Source: Paenibacillus periandrae
GTDB lineage: Bacteria; Bacillota; Bacilli; Paenibacillales; NBRC-103111
DNA: 64,000 nucleotides
Assembly: GCF_022458865.1 (NCBI RefSeq)
Contig: NZ_JAJNMU010000002.1
Coordinates: 248,001-312,000, forward strand
Reading direction: 5' to 3'
Numbering within the stretch: the first letter of the stretch is position 1; each line of letters begins with the position of its first letter. Below, piece by piece: positions 8,347 through 17,598 of this stretch. Below the pieces are notes generated by a model, which saw only the letters and a program-made list of their open reading frames with translations, was not told where the DNA came from and did not search any database. The translations under genes were made by a program, and so were the position numbers.

Positions 8347-9399
8347 TCATATTTTGGATGGATTGACCTCCGAAGGTCTGCTGACAGGCTTGCTGTAGCT
8401 TTGATTATCAGTAGTGCTGACCTTGGCATCTCCATTAACTGTGATTTGCACCTTGGTTGCGGCTCCTGCATTTTCTGTTAACGATAATACAACCGCCCTC
8501 ATCGCATTGCCAGGAGCTTTTTTATCTGGACCCAGTACCTTATCTGAAAAATCAACCGTGATCAAATCACCGGCCTTTTGAATATGCTTGAGCTCTGATC
8601 CAGGCGTCATAACGGCAGAGAGCCCTTTCTTCTGATCAGGCCCAACAATAAGCTGCTCGATGACAGACTGCGCAATATTATCAGTACGTTTAATCATTCG
8701 TGTAACAGGAACGTAATAGCTGTACAGATCTTTATTTTGCCCCAGAAAATATAGGGTGACCGGTGTAGACTGACCATACTCCACACCGTCTTGCTTCTCC
8801 AGATTAATGCCAAACGCTCTCGTAAGCGGCTCGTCGAGCGGAGTGCCGCCTTGTGGCATTTCCTTTAACGCTTTCCCCTCGACACGCAGCTGCACTTTCT
8901 CAACAGAAGGAAATCCGGTTAGCGTCCATACGATGGCTTCTAATATTTTTCTTTCGTCTTGCAGATTATAATCCGTGAAGGCTTTGGACAAATCGACAAC
9001 CGCAAGCTTCTGGTCCTTCACAATATTGATGCCTTTGACTGTTGTGCCCTTAGGTAAAATTCCTATAAAACCGGAAGGCATGTTTTTGGAGGCTGCGCTT
9101 CCCTCAACCATCGATTCCAATGCGGTTTTGGCCACCTCAACCGACTTTTCTACCTGCAAGGCAATAGGAGCGATAAAACCTTTGTCATCCTTGGCATAAA
9201 CGGTGATTGCCGCAAGGTTCTGGGCAGGTTTGCTGCTGACCGGTTGGGTTACCGTAGGTGCTGCAGCAGGTTCGACACCCGTTGGTGGAGGGTCAATCGG
9301 CTGCGATTGTTCCTTCGTACCCAGCAGGGAACAGCCCGATGTCAGCAGTACAATTACGCTCGTCACAGCTGCCAATCGAATCCATGGATATTGTTTCAT
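8347..9399 (-). CDS. gerM: GerM, spore germination lipoprotein with two GerMN domains
   Basis: Membrane-anchored sporulation and germination protein made in the mother cell in Bacillus. The 350-residue product begins with a lipoprotein signal peptide ending in the lipobox LTSGC (Cys23), then a Pro/Ala/Gln-rich linker (30-60), then two similar GerMN domains (roughly 65-200 and 215-330), each with a VDLS/VDFS strand and a hydrophobic AIVWTL/AVVLSL helix. In B. subtilis gerM also precedes rph. The presence of this gene supports an endospore-forming host. Confidence 0.93.
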   Translation of the reverse strand: MKQYPWIRLAAVTSVIVLLTSGCSLLGTKEQSQPIDPPPTGVEPAAAPTVTQPVSSKPAQNLAAITVYAKDDKGFIAPIALQVEKSVEVAKTALESMVEGSAASKNMPSGFIGILPKGTTVKGINIVKDQKLAVVDLSKAFTDYNLQDERKILEAIVWTLTGFPSVEKVQLRVEGKALKEMPQGGTPLDEPLTRAFGINLEKQDGVEYGQSTPVTLYFLGQNKDLYSYYVPVTRMIKRTDNIAQSVIEQLIVGPDQKKGLSAVMTPGSELKHIQKAGDLITVDFSDKVLGPDKKAPGNAMRAVVLSLTENAGAATKVQITVNGDAKVSTTDNQSYSKPVSRPSEVNPSKI

Positions 9400-9517
9400 G
9401 ATAGTTCCTCCTACGAATAAAATTGTTTGTCCAATTCTCTTATTCCCACTATACGAAGGACAGCCTTCTTTTATGACAACCTGTTTTGTGAATTATAAGA
9501 CCGAACCGAGTATTGTA

Positions 9518-9547
9518 TTGATTTTATGTATTGATTATTTTTATAAT
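9518..9547 (+). promoter_or_regulatory. Candidate sigma-A promoter for the GGDEF gene
   Basis: TTGATT (9518-9523) followed after 18 bp by TATAAT (9542-9547), about 95 bp upstream of the start. The region contains a near-repeat of GTATTGATTTT. Confidence 0.5.
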
Positions 9548-9640
9548 AGGTTATGATTATATGGATCTATGGGTACAAATCATTCGTAGTTCCAAAGTAA
9601 TAAGAGTATGAGTCTCTCCCATACTAACGAGGTGATGACG

Positions 9641-10525
9641 ATGCAGCCGAGCCCTTCTGGACATGACGTGTTTTTCCGTCAGTTATTTGATCAAAGCACC
9701 GACCTGATACAAGGCATTACACTTGATTATAATCTCGCCTATATTTCTCCATCCTGCTCAGCCTTACTTAAACGCTCTCCGGAGGACCTGCTTGGACAGC
9801 CCTGCTACAGTCATATATATGAAGACGATCTCATACGATTTCAACAAGCCGTTGAGCAGCTGATTCATGAGCAGGTCCCTTTACATGTCCAGTATCGATA
9901 TGTGCAATCGAACGGTTCCGTGATATGGCTGGAAAGCAAGGGTTCACTCATTCAAATCGAACACAACCTGATCGGTGTCGGATTCATCACACGAGATATT
10001 AGCGGTCACAAGAGCATTGAAGAAAACCTTACCCAGATGGCCTATTATGATTCCTTGACCACACTGCCTAATCGCAGACTGTTTCAGGATCGTTATTACC
10101 AGTCACTGTTGGCTGCCAAAAGGTATCAACGCAAGATGGCCCTGCTCTACTTGGATTTGGATGATTTCAAGCTGATTAATGATCATTACGGCCATGCGGT
10201 TGGTGATGATCTGCTCAAAATGGTAGCAGCCCGTTTATCCCACTGTGTTCGGGACCCCGATACGGTTTGTCGTTTGGGTGGAGACGAATTCGTCATTTTG
10301 CTGCAGCAGTTTGAACAAAAAGAGGATATCGTGAAGGTCTCCGAAAGAGTGCTGGATGCGATTAGCAGCCGTTTTGTCATTCAACACCATGATATTTTTA
10401 TTACCTGTAGTATGGGAGCCGCTTATTATCCACATGATGGTAGTGATGGCAGCGAGCTGCTCGATATGGCGGATGCCGCCATGTATCAAGCCAAAAAAAG
10501 CGGTAAAAACGATATTAAGCTATAA
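9641..10525 (+). CDS. PAS-GGDEF diguanylate cyclase
   Basis: Predicted to make cyclic di-GMP from two GTP in response to a signal sensed by an N-terminal PAS domain. The 294-residue protein has the PAS domain at about 10-120 (DQSTDLIQGI..., VGFITRDIS) and a GGDEF domain at about 130-290. The active-site motif is intact (RLGGDEF, residues 211-217), and an RxxD product-inhibition site (RDPD, 204-207) lies exactly five residues upstream of GGDEF. There are no membrane segments, so it is cytosolic. The ATG at 9641 has GAGGTG six bases upstream; earlier in-frame ATGs fit less well. It is followed by pgpA after 39 bp. Confidence 0.93.
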   Translation: MQPSPSGHDVFFRQLFDQSTDLIQGITLDYNLAYISPSCSALLKRSPEDLLGQPCYSHIYEDDLIRFQQAVEQLIHEQVPLHVQYRYVQSNGSVIWLESKGSLIQIEHNLIGVGFITRDISGHKSIEENLTQMAYYDSLTTLPNRRLFQDRYYQSLLAAKRYQRKMALLYLDLDDFKLINDHYGHAVGDDLLKMVAARLSHCVRDPDTVCRLGGDEFVILLQQFEQKEDIVKVSERVLDAISSRFVIQHHDIFITCSMGAAYYPHDGSDGSELLDMADAAMYQAKKSGKNDIKL

Positions 10526-10564
10526 AAGATGTTCATTACGCACATAAGAATAGGAGAGATCCCG

Positions 10565-11101
10565 ATGACCACACCCGTTCCCTATAACTTAAATTCAGCC
10601 AGTGTGGCCAATGCGGCCAAAAGCTGGTTGATCCAAAGAGGCGTACAAGTGACAGATATGGCAGAGCTAACTTATTTTCTGCAAAAGGATTACTATCCGA
10701 CCTTGACGATGGAGCAATGCATCGAAAGCGTAAATGCCGTCATCGAAAAACGTGAGGTTCAAAATGCGATCCTGACTGGTATTCAGTTAGACATGCTCGC
10801 CGAGGAAGGCAAGCTCTTGCCTCCTTTACAGGAGATGATCGAGAACGATGAAGGGCTTTATGGATGCGATGAAATTCTGGCCCTTTCCATTGTGAATGTA
10901 TATGGCAGTATCGGGTTAACAAATTTTGGATACATCGATAAGCTTAAGCCTGGTATTCTCAAGATGCTTAACGATAAGCATGGTGAACACAAGCATACAT
11001 TTCTCGATGATATCGTAGGTGCTATTGCCTCTGCCGCCAGCAGTCGAATAGCCCATCGCAAACAGGCTGAGAAGGAAATCGATCAGCAAGCTGGAAATTA
11101 A
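10565..11101 (+). CDS. pgpA: PgpA/YutG-family phosphatidylglycerophosphatase A
   Basis: Predicted to remove phosphate from phosphatidylglycerol phosphate to make phosphatidylglycerol. The 178-residue sequence shows the Bacillus YutG-type signatures: LTMEQCIESVNAVIEKREVQ, NDEGLYGCDEILALSIVNVY, GSIGLTNFGYIDKLKPGI and LDDIVGAIASAASSRIAHR. The start is the ATG at 10565 with TAGGAGAG six bases upstream. It probably forms a two-gene unit with the upstream cyclase and ends at a strong bidirectional terminator. Confidence 0.9.
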   Translation: MTTPVPYNLNSASVANAAKSWLIQRGVQVTDMAELTYFLQKDYYPTLTMEQCIESVNAVIEKREVQNAILTGIQLDMLAEEGKLLPPLQEMIENDEGLYGCDEILALSIVNVYGSIGLTNFGYIDKLKPGILKMLNDKHGEHKHTFLDDIVGAIASAASSRIAHRKQAEKEIDQQAGN

Positions 11102-11163
11102 TTGATATTTGGGATTTAAACTCATGGTATTGAGCTGCTTGCTCACTTTCGTAATAGGAACCC

Positions 11164-11214
11164 AAAAAACACAGGACGCGCCTCCCGCTGGGGAAGATGC
11201 TTCCTGTGTTTTTT
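11164..11214. terminator. Bidirectional terminator between pgpA and the metallo-hydrolase gene
   Basis: AAAAAACACAGGA (11164-11176) pairs with TTCCTGTGTTTTTT (11201-11214); A and T runs on both sides allow termination of the two convergent genes. Confidence 0.85.
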
Positions 11215-11222
11215 GAGTTGAG

Positions 11223-12203
11223 CTATGAAATCGCTTGAAAATGAACGATACCTTCCTGCTCTGAACGTTTCAAGGCTCCCTGATCCAGTAAATAAATCAG
11301 ATGCGCCAACGTTTCAGACAAGGCAAAACGCAACTGATGAAGCGTAAGTCTCTCACCAAAGGCTTCCCGGCAAACCTCATACGTAGTCCGAGGCTCAGCT
11401 ATTAAAGCTTGTCGCATCGTTGCAAGTCTTGCTTCGTGATGATCTATCAGTTCCAGTGTCCTGCGGGAAAACGTCTGAAACGGCTCACGATGCCCAGGAT
11501 AAGCCCAAGCAACGTCGTAGCTGCTCATATGGTGAAGACTCTGCAAAAAACTCCCCAGCGGGTTCTCATCGATCCCTCCAGGCAAATAGCTGATATTCGG
11601 AGATATTTGTGGAATCACATGGTCCCCGCACAGCATCTCCTTCGTTTCCTCTCGGTAGAAGCATACATGACCTGCTGCATGACCTGGCGTATGTATCGTC
11701 TCATAGTCATGGTCTCCGAGCCGAATCAGCTCTCCAATAGGGATCGTCGTAACCTGCGGCTGCGGCGATACCATAGCAACAAATTCATCCATATGTGCTT
11801 GCATAGGCTGCAGAAGCTCGGCAGGCAGCCCATGAGCCTTGAACAAAGTCAGCAGCGAGTTGGTCATTGGCTGCCCTTCTCCCCACAGCAGCTGTACCTG
11901 CTCATAACCGATTGAAGACATGCGAACTGGCGCAGCAGAACGCTCCTGAAACCATCCTGTCAGCCCATAGTGGTCCGGGTGGTGATGAGTCAGCACAATT
12001 TGCTCGATATCGCGATAATGAATCCCAAGCTCCTGCAGCACCTGCTCCCAGCATTGCTCAGAAGCTTCTGTATGAAGGCCGGGGTCGATCAGCGTAAATC
12101 CATCCTTGCCGCGTATAAGATAGCTGTTCACCCACCGAAGCGGGAAAGGCAGCGGAATTTTGATTTGGTGTATCGCTTCATTATGTAATGTGATAACGCC
12201 CAT
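11223..12203 (-). CDS. Metallo-beta-lactamase-fold hydrolase
   Basis: Predicted zinc hydrolase, glyoxalase II-like or lactonase-like. The 326-residue protein has the metal-binding motif THHHPDH at about 72-78, a GHAAGHVCFY strand with the third ligand near 178, CGDH near 193, and PGHREPF near 240. The C-terminal roughly 70 residues form a winged-helix-like extension (RTTYEVCREAFGERLTLHQLRFA) that is common in this subgroup. The substrate cannot be told from sequence. It starts 6 bp after the stop codon of the methyltransferase gene, so the two are one operon. Confidence 0.85.
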   Translation of the reverse strand: MGVITLHNEAIHQIKIPLPFPLRWVNSYLIRGKDGFTLIDPGLHTEASEQCWEQVLQELGIHYRDIEQIVLTHHHPDHYGLTGWFQERSAAPVRMSSIGYEQVQLLWGEGQPMTNSLLTLFKAHGLPAELLQPMQAHMDEFVAMVSPQPQVTTIPIGELIRLGDHDYETIHTPGHAAGHVCFYREETKEMLCGDHVIPQISPNISYLPGGIDENPLGSFLQSLHHMSSYDVAWAYPGHREPFQTFSRRTLELIDHHEARLATMRQALIAEPRTTYEVCREAFGERLTLHQLRFALSETLAHLIYLLDQGALKRSEQEGIVHFQAIS

Positions 12204-12209
12204 GTGTTC

Positions 12210-12950
12210 CTATCCTTTCCGCCGTCCTACAAATATCATGCGCTTTGATTCAGTCTTTTCGTAAGGAGAAGCATCATAAGCTCCATACACATTCAAGACC
12301 TCAAGCCCAACACGATCCAACATGGTTAGGAAGGCTTCCTGATGATACAGCTTAACCTGCTCCAGATAAGAGCGATCCCGAGCCCCCGGCTCACTCACAA
12401 CGATGGTTTTACGAACGAACCCATCCTCGATCTTTCGAGTTTCTTCTATCGTGCTGTTTCCTTCTGTTCGTTTTGAAAAAGGGACAAGGTTCCGTTCCAC
12501 AAACTCCGGGTTCAAAAAGTCGATAATAAACTGACCTTGACCCGACGGTTTCAGAAGACGATAAATCTCTTGCAGCACCTTCTCATTCTCGGCATCCTCT
12601 TCAAAATAACCGAATGAAGTAAATAAATTAACGACAGCATCGAATTGCTGGTTGATCTGCACATCGCGCATATCCCCTTGAATCCATTGGACCTTCTGCT
12701 CCCTATCCAACCGAACAGCTTCCTTTAGCAGAACGCCAGACAAATCAATCCCCGTAACCTTATAGCCAAAATCAGTCAGGGCCATCGAATGTCTGCCCAT
12801 TCCACAGCATAAATCGAGTACTTCAGCGCCTTGATCAAGCTTAAGCCATTCGATCATTCCCTTCACCTCATTATAGGCACCCTGCATATCACGATGCTTA
12901 TACACAAGTAAATAGTCATCTCCAAAGCTTTTTTTATACCAATCTGACAT
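12210..12950 (-). CDS. Class I SAM-dependent methyltransferase
   Basis: A 246-residue cytosolic methyltransferase. Motif I is VLDLCCGMGRHS near residue 44, followed by the acidic loop GIDLS and motif FDAVVNLFTSFGYF; LLKPSGQGQFIIDFL is the typical post-motif strand. The ATG at 12950 is preferred because AAAGGAG lies seven bases upstream and the MSDWYKKSFG..YLLVYKHRD opening is characteristic of this Firmicutes family. Methyl acceptor unknown. First gene of a two-gene operon with the metallo-hydrolase. Confidence 0.85.
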   Translation of the reverse strand: MSDWYKKSFGDDYLLVYKHRDMQGAYNEVKGMIEWLKLDQGAEVLDLCCGMGRHSMALTDFGYKVTGIDLSGVLLKEAVRLDREQKVQWIQGDMRDVQINQQFDAVVNLFTSFGYFEEDAENEKVLQEIYRLLKPSGQGQFIIDFLNPEFVERNLVPFSKRTEGNSTIEETRKIEDGFVRKTIVVSEPGARDRSYLEQVKLYHQEAFLTMLDRVGLEVLNVYGAYDASPYEKTESKRMIFVGRRKG

Positions 12951-13167
12951 GTATATTCTCCTTTGCTGCAAGCTCTCTATGGGAAGGTAATCCTTATCAT
13001 CCTGCTTGACCTTATACAATCTTACCAAATTTTTATTAGCGAGTCACAACATACTGAAAAAAAGTAAGCTGCAAAGCAAAAATTCGCTCTTCGTATACTT
13101 TATTTTAAAATGAAATAAAGAATGCTATACTAACGAGGGAAATGTCAGGTCACCGTAATTAAATATC

Positions 13168-13197
13168 TTGGTTGTAGATTCCAACTTGTTGTATACT
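13168..13197 (+). promoter_or_regulatory. Weak candidate promoter for the ROK gene
   Basis: TTGGTT (13168-13173), 18-bp spacer, TATACT (13192-13197), about 50 bp before the chosen ROK start. The -35 match is poor. Confidence 0.35.
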
Positions 13198-13245
13198 ATA
13201 AGCCTATAAATATGCTTGGGATACTTGGGATTGGACGGGATAATC

Positions 13246-14457
13246 ATGCAGCTTCTTGCAATTGAAGAACGAATTAACGGTCGTAAACATAAGGAAATTT
13301 ATGATTGGATACGACGTCAGGATACGATTTCGAAAATCGATTTATTAGAACACAGCCAAATGACCGGAAGCACATTAACCAGGACATTGGAGGAGCTTAC
13401 CGATCAAGGCTGGCTGCTCGAAGCAGGCTTTGGGGAATCCACCGGGGGCCGCAGGCCGATTCTGTATCAAACCAATCCAACAGCAGGTTATGTGTTTGGT
13501 CTTGATATTTCAAGAATGAACTCCAAATTAATACTATGCGACCTGCATATGAATAAGCTGGATAGCAGCAGCTGGACGATGGATGAAAGTATGACACCTG
13601 AGCATTTGCTGGAGCAGATTGCCAAGACCGCCTCCGCTATGCTGCGCGAACATGGTATTGAACCTGCGTCTGTACTGGGCATGGGCATTGGGGCAGTCGG
13701 CCCGCTGGACCGATTCTCGGGGGTCATTCTCGAAACGCTGTATTTTCCGGCTGAAGGCTGGCAGGATGTGCAGATCAGCAGCTATTTGCAGGCGCAGCTT
13801 GGATTTCCTGTCAGGCTGGATAATGGAGCTAATATGGCTATTATCGGGGAATCGTGGTCAGACCGAAATCGGGATTATCGGCATCTGCTGTATGTTCATC
13901 TGGGTGTCGGGATTCGCTCAGCCATGATGTCCAACGGTAAAGTCGTGTACGGCGCCGTTGATATGGAAGGCTCTATCGGCCAAATGATTATTCAGACGGA
14001 TGGCCCCAGACTCGGTAAACGTGGAAATTACGGGGCTCTGGAAACCTTTGCTTCCATCCATGCTTTGGAGCAGCAAGCCCAATCACGTTTAAAGCAAGGC
14101 CGGGAAAGCGTGTTACGTAAGCTTGAATCCGATCCCGAGGCGATCAGCTTCGCTCATTTGGCCCAAGCTCTGCAGGAGCAGGACCCATTAACTGTGGAAA
14201 TATTTACGCAATCAGCGACTTACTTTGGGATTGGCTTGTCCAATCTGCTCAATATTTTGCATCCCGAAAAGGTCATTCTGGGTGGATCGCTGGTCAGCAG
14301 CCATCCAAGCTTTTTTCATACGGCAACACGGGTCGCTATTCAAAATACATATCATTATCCAACGTATCAGGTTGTTTTTAGCCAAGGCCATCTGGGTGAG
14401 GAAGCTATCGTCACAGGGGCCGCTATATCCGTGATCAACCAATTGACAGAAATTTGA
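13246..14457 (+). CDS. ROK-family protein (regulator-type, with N-terminal winged helix)
   Basis: About 403 residues: an N-terminal MarR/XylR-like winged helix (HKEIYDWIRRQDTISKIDLLEHSQMTGSTLTRTLEELTDQGWL) and a C-terminal ROK sugar-kinase-like domain (VFGLDISRMN..., GMGIGAVGPLD). This architecture is that of sugar-responsive repressors such as XylR and NagC. The normal ROK zinc site (His plus CxCGxxGC) is missing: the region reads GPRLGKRGNYGALE, and the conserved His is Gln. Whether it still binds sugar is doubtful. The start is uncertain: the ATG at 13246 is used, but TTG at 13216 is in frame. No catabolic genes adjoin it, so its target is unknown; FGE follows after 37 bp. Confidence 0.8.
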   Translation: MQLLAIEERINGRKHKEIYDWIRRQDTISKIDLLEHSQMTGSTLTRTLEELTDQGWLLEAGFGESTGGRRPILYQTNPTAGYVFGLDISRMNSKLILCDLHMNKLDSSSWTMDESMTPEHLLEQIAKTASAMLREHGIEPASVLGMGIGAVGPLDRFSGVILETLYFPAEGWQDVQISSYLQAQLGFPVRLDNGANMAIIGESWSDRNRDYRHLLYVHLGVGIRSAMMSNGKVVYGAVDMEGSIGQMIIQTDGPRLGKRGNYGALETFASIHALEQQAQSRLKQGRESVLRKLESDPEAISFAHLAQALQEQDPLTVEIFTQSATYFGIGLSNLLNILHPEKVILGGSLVSSHPSFFHTATRVAIQNTYHYPTYQVVFSQGHLGEEAIVTGAAISVINQLTEI

Positions 14458-14494
14458 TGAAGCCACTTTCTTTCTACCAAGGAGGACATACCTT

Positions 14495-15526
14495 ATGAAT
14501 GAACCACAAAAGCCATCCTGCTGCTCAACGAGCCGATCCGATGGAGAAACAAACACTGCATCACATTCATCTGACTCGCCCAGCAGCCCCTCAGCTTCAT
14601 CTACGCAGTCTCAACCGGACAATTCTGTAGCTAAGCATAACAAGCCCATTGGATTCGAATCCATGGTCTATTTGCCTGGCGGCGAGTTTATGATGGGTAC
14701 AGACGATCGCGAGGGCTTCCCTGACGATGGAGAAGGCCCTGTTCGCGCCGTTACTATTAAGCCCTTTTACATTGACCCCTATGCCGTTACTAACGCAGAA
14801 TTCGGCGAATTTATTCGTTCTACCGGTTACAGAACTGAAGCGGAGCAGTTTGGTTGGTCTTTCGTATTTCATTTGTTCGTATCTCCTGAAACCGCTGCAA
14901 AAGTTAAGCATGTCGTACAGCGGACACCTTGGTGGTGGAATGTGGAAGGTGCTGACTGGGCGCACCCCGAGGGTCCCGATTCTTCTGTTGAAGACCGGCT
15001 GGATCATCCGGTGATCCATATTTCGTGGAACGATGCGGTCGCCTACTGCCGTTGGGCTGGCAAGCGACTGCCTACTGAAGCAGAGTGGGAATTTGCAGCC
15101 CGCGGAGGTTTGGTTCAAAAACGTTATCCATGGGGCGATTTGCTGAAGCCCGGAAGTGAACATCTGTGCAATATTTGGCAGGGAAAATTTCCGGACAAAA
15201 ATAACTGCAGCGACGGGTATGCCGGCACAGCGCCCGTGCATGCTTTTCCACCGAATGGTTATGGCCTCTACAATGTTTCCGGCAATGTGTGGGAATGGTG
15301 TGGTGACTGGTTCAGTCCTACTTGGCACCTGACTGGCACGAAGGTGAATCCCACAGGGCCGCAGCACGGAACAAATCGTGTCATGAGAGGCGGCTCCTAT
15401 TTGTGCCACAAATCGTATTGCAACCGTTACCGCGTAGCAGCACGCAGCTCCAATACACCTGACAGCTCAAGCGGCAATATGGGCTTCCGATGTGCTGCTG
15501 ATGAACAGTCCGTTTACTCTAAGTGA
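14495..15526 (+). CDS. Formylglycine-generating enzyme (sulfatase-modifying factor family)
   Basis: Copper-dependent oxidase family that converts a Cys in the CxPxR motif of sulfatases to formylglycine. The 343-residue protein has the full FGE fold: YLPGGEFMMGTDDR near 60, the RLPTEAEWEFAARGG motif near 192, GNVWEWCGDWF near 266, and the catalytic pair Cys304/Cys309 in RGGSYLCHKSYCNRYR, with the same five-residue spacing as characterised FGEs. The C-terminal GFRC is typical. The first 45 residues are a Ser-rich linker starting with Cys-Cys (PSCCSTSR). AAGGAGGAC precedes the ATG. No sulfatase gene is in the window. It sits between a ROK gene and an antiporter gene, possibly co-transcribed. Confidence 0.88.
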   Translation: MNEPQKPSCCSTSRSDGETNTASHSSDSPSSPSASSTQSQPDNSVAKHNKPIGFESMVYLPGGEFMMGTDDREGFPDDGEGPVRAVTIKPFYIDPYAVTNAEFGEFIRSTGYRTEAEQFGWSFVFHLFVSPETAAKVKHVVQRTPWWWNVEGADWAHPEGPDSSVEDRLDHPVIHISWNDAVAYCRWAGKRLPTEAEWEFAARGGLVQKRYPWGDLLKPGSEHLCNIWQGKFPDKNNCSDGYAGTAPVHAFPPNGYGLYNVSGNVWEWCGDWFSPTWHLTGTKVNPTGPQHGTNRVMRGGSYLCHKSYCNRYRVAARSSNTPDSSSGNMGFRCAADEQSVYSK

Positions 15527-15564
15527 AAAAGGGTAATCTATAGGGTAGGAGGGATTCGTGCCGT

Positions 15565-17595
15565 ATGGAACTTTTTCTGATCGTTTTGCTGCTTCTTGCT
15601 TTAATTGGCGTATCGATGATTTTCAATCGTTTTGTGCCCTTTATCCCTGTTCCGTTAATCCAGGTAGCTCTGGGTGCCCTTGCAGCTGTTATTCCATGGG
15701 GTGTTCATTTTACCTTGAATCCCGAGCTGTTTTTTGTGTTATTTGTTGCTCCACTGCTGTTTAATGACGGAAAGCGGATACCGCGCGAAGAGCTTTGGAA
15801 CCTGCGCGCCCCTATTTTATTGTTGTCCCTCGGTCTCGTATTTGCAACCGTGTTTGTTGGCGGCTACGTGATCCACTGGCTGCTCCCTGAGATCCCTTTA
15901 TCGGCAGCATTCGCATTGGCAGCCATCTTATCACCGACGGATGCCGTAGCAGTAGGTGCTTTATCAGGAAAAATCCGGATGCCCAAAAAAATAACACATC
16001 TTCTTGAAGGTGAAGCCTTAATGAACGATGCTTCCGGGCTGGTAGCGTTCAAATTCGCAGTAGCAGCCACAGTCAGCGGTGTGTTCTCACTACCCGAAGC
16101 GACGGCCAGCTTCTTTCTGATTTCCATCGGTGGGCTATTATGCGGCTGTCTCCTGTCTCTGCTCATTATACGACTGCGCGTATTTCTTCGTCACCTGGGG
16201 ATGGAAGATACTACCATACATATGCTGATCCAAATTTTAACTCCATTCCTGATCTATCTGGCTGCTGAGGAATTAGGTTTGTCCGGCATTCTTGCGGCTG
16301 TAGCGGGCGGGATTGTCCATGCCATTGAACGCGATCGTTCCGAATCCTCACTGATGGAATTAAAAATTGTTTCGGTCAGTACCTGGAGCATGATACTGTT
16401 TATTTTAAATGGACTTGTTTTTCTCATTCTTGGTCTGCAAATTCCGAACGTGGCCGAAATTGTCATCAAGGACTTAACCATCAGCAATGTCCAGATGCTT
16501 GTCTACATTCTTTTAATATCGCTAACGCTAGTCGTACTTCGGTTTGTTTGGGTGTATGGCTTTTGGCGAGCAGAATCGTCATTCAGCAAAAAAGAGCATA
16601 TCGGGAAGCCGCAGCTCCGACCTGCTCTGCTGATAGCCATATCGGGTGTCAGAGGAACGATCACCTTAGCGGGAGCTTTTTCGATTCCCTTGTTTCTGAA
16701 CGACGGAACCGCTTTTCCTGAACGTAACGTGATTATTTTCCTGGCCGCAGGCGTTATCCTTATCTCACTTATAACTGCAAGCGTCCTGCTGCCCCTGCTT
16801 TCAGACAAACCTGATACCGGCAAGGAACGCGATAAGCAGCGTTTGGAGCAGGATGCCAAGATCCAACTGTTAGAAGCAAGCATACATACCGTTAAGGAAG
16901 AAATTAACGAAGACAATAAAGATGCAGCTTTGTCGCTCATCTCCGATTACAACAAGCACATTCAGCAAATTCGCAGTGACGGGCTGGCAAGCCAAATCCA
17001 ATTCCGCAAAATGGAGCGTGAAATTCGGTTGATCGCCTTGAATGCGGAGCGTCGAGAGGTCAAACGTTTGGTCGACGAAGGTACGCTTAACCAAGAGGCT
17101 GCTTATACACTGAGTCTGCTCCTGAATCGTTCAGAAATGCTTGTAACCCGCCGCTTGCAATATATTCTCAGACTGTTTCTGGTTATGCTGAAGCGTTCGA
17201 TCTGGAAATTATTTGGCGGAGGCCGGAAAATGTCAGAACCTCTCCCCATCGAGCAATTTGAAATACTGAAAGCTGCCAAACTGTTGACTTCAAAAGCAGC
17301 TATCACCGCGATCCAGAACTATATAAACAGTGAAAATAAAGATGCAGCGCATGAGGTTATTTCGAATTACAGACAACACATGCAAAAATTGAATAGTATA
17401 TTCAAACCCGCACCTTCCTACGAGGATTTTAAAAAGCATAAAAAGGAACTGCAATTCAAAGCGATTCAGTTAAACCGCAATAACATCCAAAGCATGTTTC
17501 AAAACGGCGATATTAATCGCGGTCTCGCTACGCAGCTGCGACAGTTCGTCAGCTTTCTGGAGGTTTCCATATTGGTCGATGAAGAGATTGATTGA
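15565..17595 (+). CDS. nhaK: CPA1-family Na+(K+)/H+ antiporter, NhaK/YvgP type
   Basis: A 676-residue integral membrane antiporter that exchanges cytosolic Na+ or K+ for external protons. Residues 1-410 contain 10-12 hydrophobic segments with the CPA1 ion-site motifs SPTDAVAVGAL (about 125) and EGEALMNDASGLVAFKFA (about 148). Residues about 420-676 form a soluble C-terminal domain, helical and charged, with two repeated segments (SLISDYNKHIQQIR and EVISNYRQHMQKLN). The size and two-part layout match B. subtilis NhaK (about 670 residues). GTAGGAGGG precedes the ATG. It ends just before a MITE-like palindrome. Confidence 0.88.
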   Translation: MELFLIVLLLLALIGVSMIFNRFVPFIPVPLIQVALGALAAVIPWGVHFTLNPELFFVLFVAPLLFNDGKRIPREELWNLRAPILLLSLGLVFATVFVGGYVIHWLLPEIPLSAAFALAAILSPTDAVAVGALSGKIRMPKKITHLLEGEALMNDASGLVAFKFAVAATVSGVFSLPEATASFFLISIGGLLCGCLLSLLIIRLRVFLRHLGMEDTTIHMLIQILTPFLIYLAAEELGLSGILAAVAGGIVHAIERDRSESSLMELKIVSVSTWSMILFILNGLVFLILGLQIPNVAEIVIKDLTISNVQMLVYILLISLTLVVLRFVWVYGFWRAESSFSKKEHIGKPQLRPALLIAISGVRGTITLAGAFSIPLFLNDGTAFPERNVIIFLAAGVILISLITASVLLPLLSDKPDTGKERDKQRLEQDAKIQLLEASIHTVKEEINEDNKDAALSLISDYNKHIQQIRSDGLASQIQFRKMEREIRLIALNAERREVKRLVDEGTLNQEAAYTLSLLLNRSEMLVTRRLQYILRLFLVMLKRSIWKLFGGGRKMSEPLPIEQFEILKAAKLLTSKAAITAIQNYINSENKDAAHEVISNYRQHMQKLNSIFKPAPSYEDFKKHKKELQFKAIQLNRNNIQSMFQNGDINRGLATQLRQFVSFLEVSILVDEEID

Positions 17596-17598
17596 AGG

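Noticed and set aside
14597..15409. 270-codon minus-strand frame opposite the formylglycine-generating enzyme gene
   Set aside because: Antisense to a gene with intact catalytic motifs; no recognisable domains or start context.
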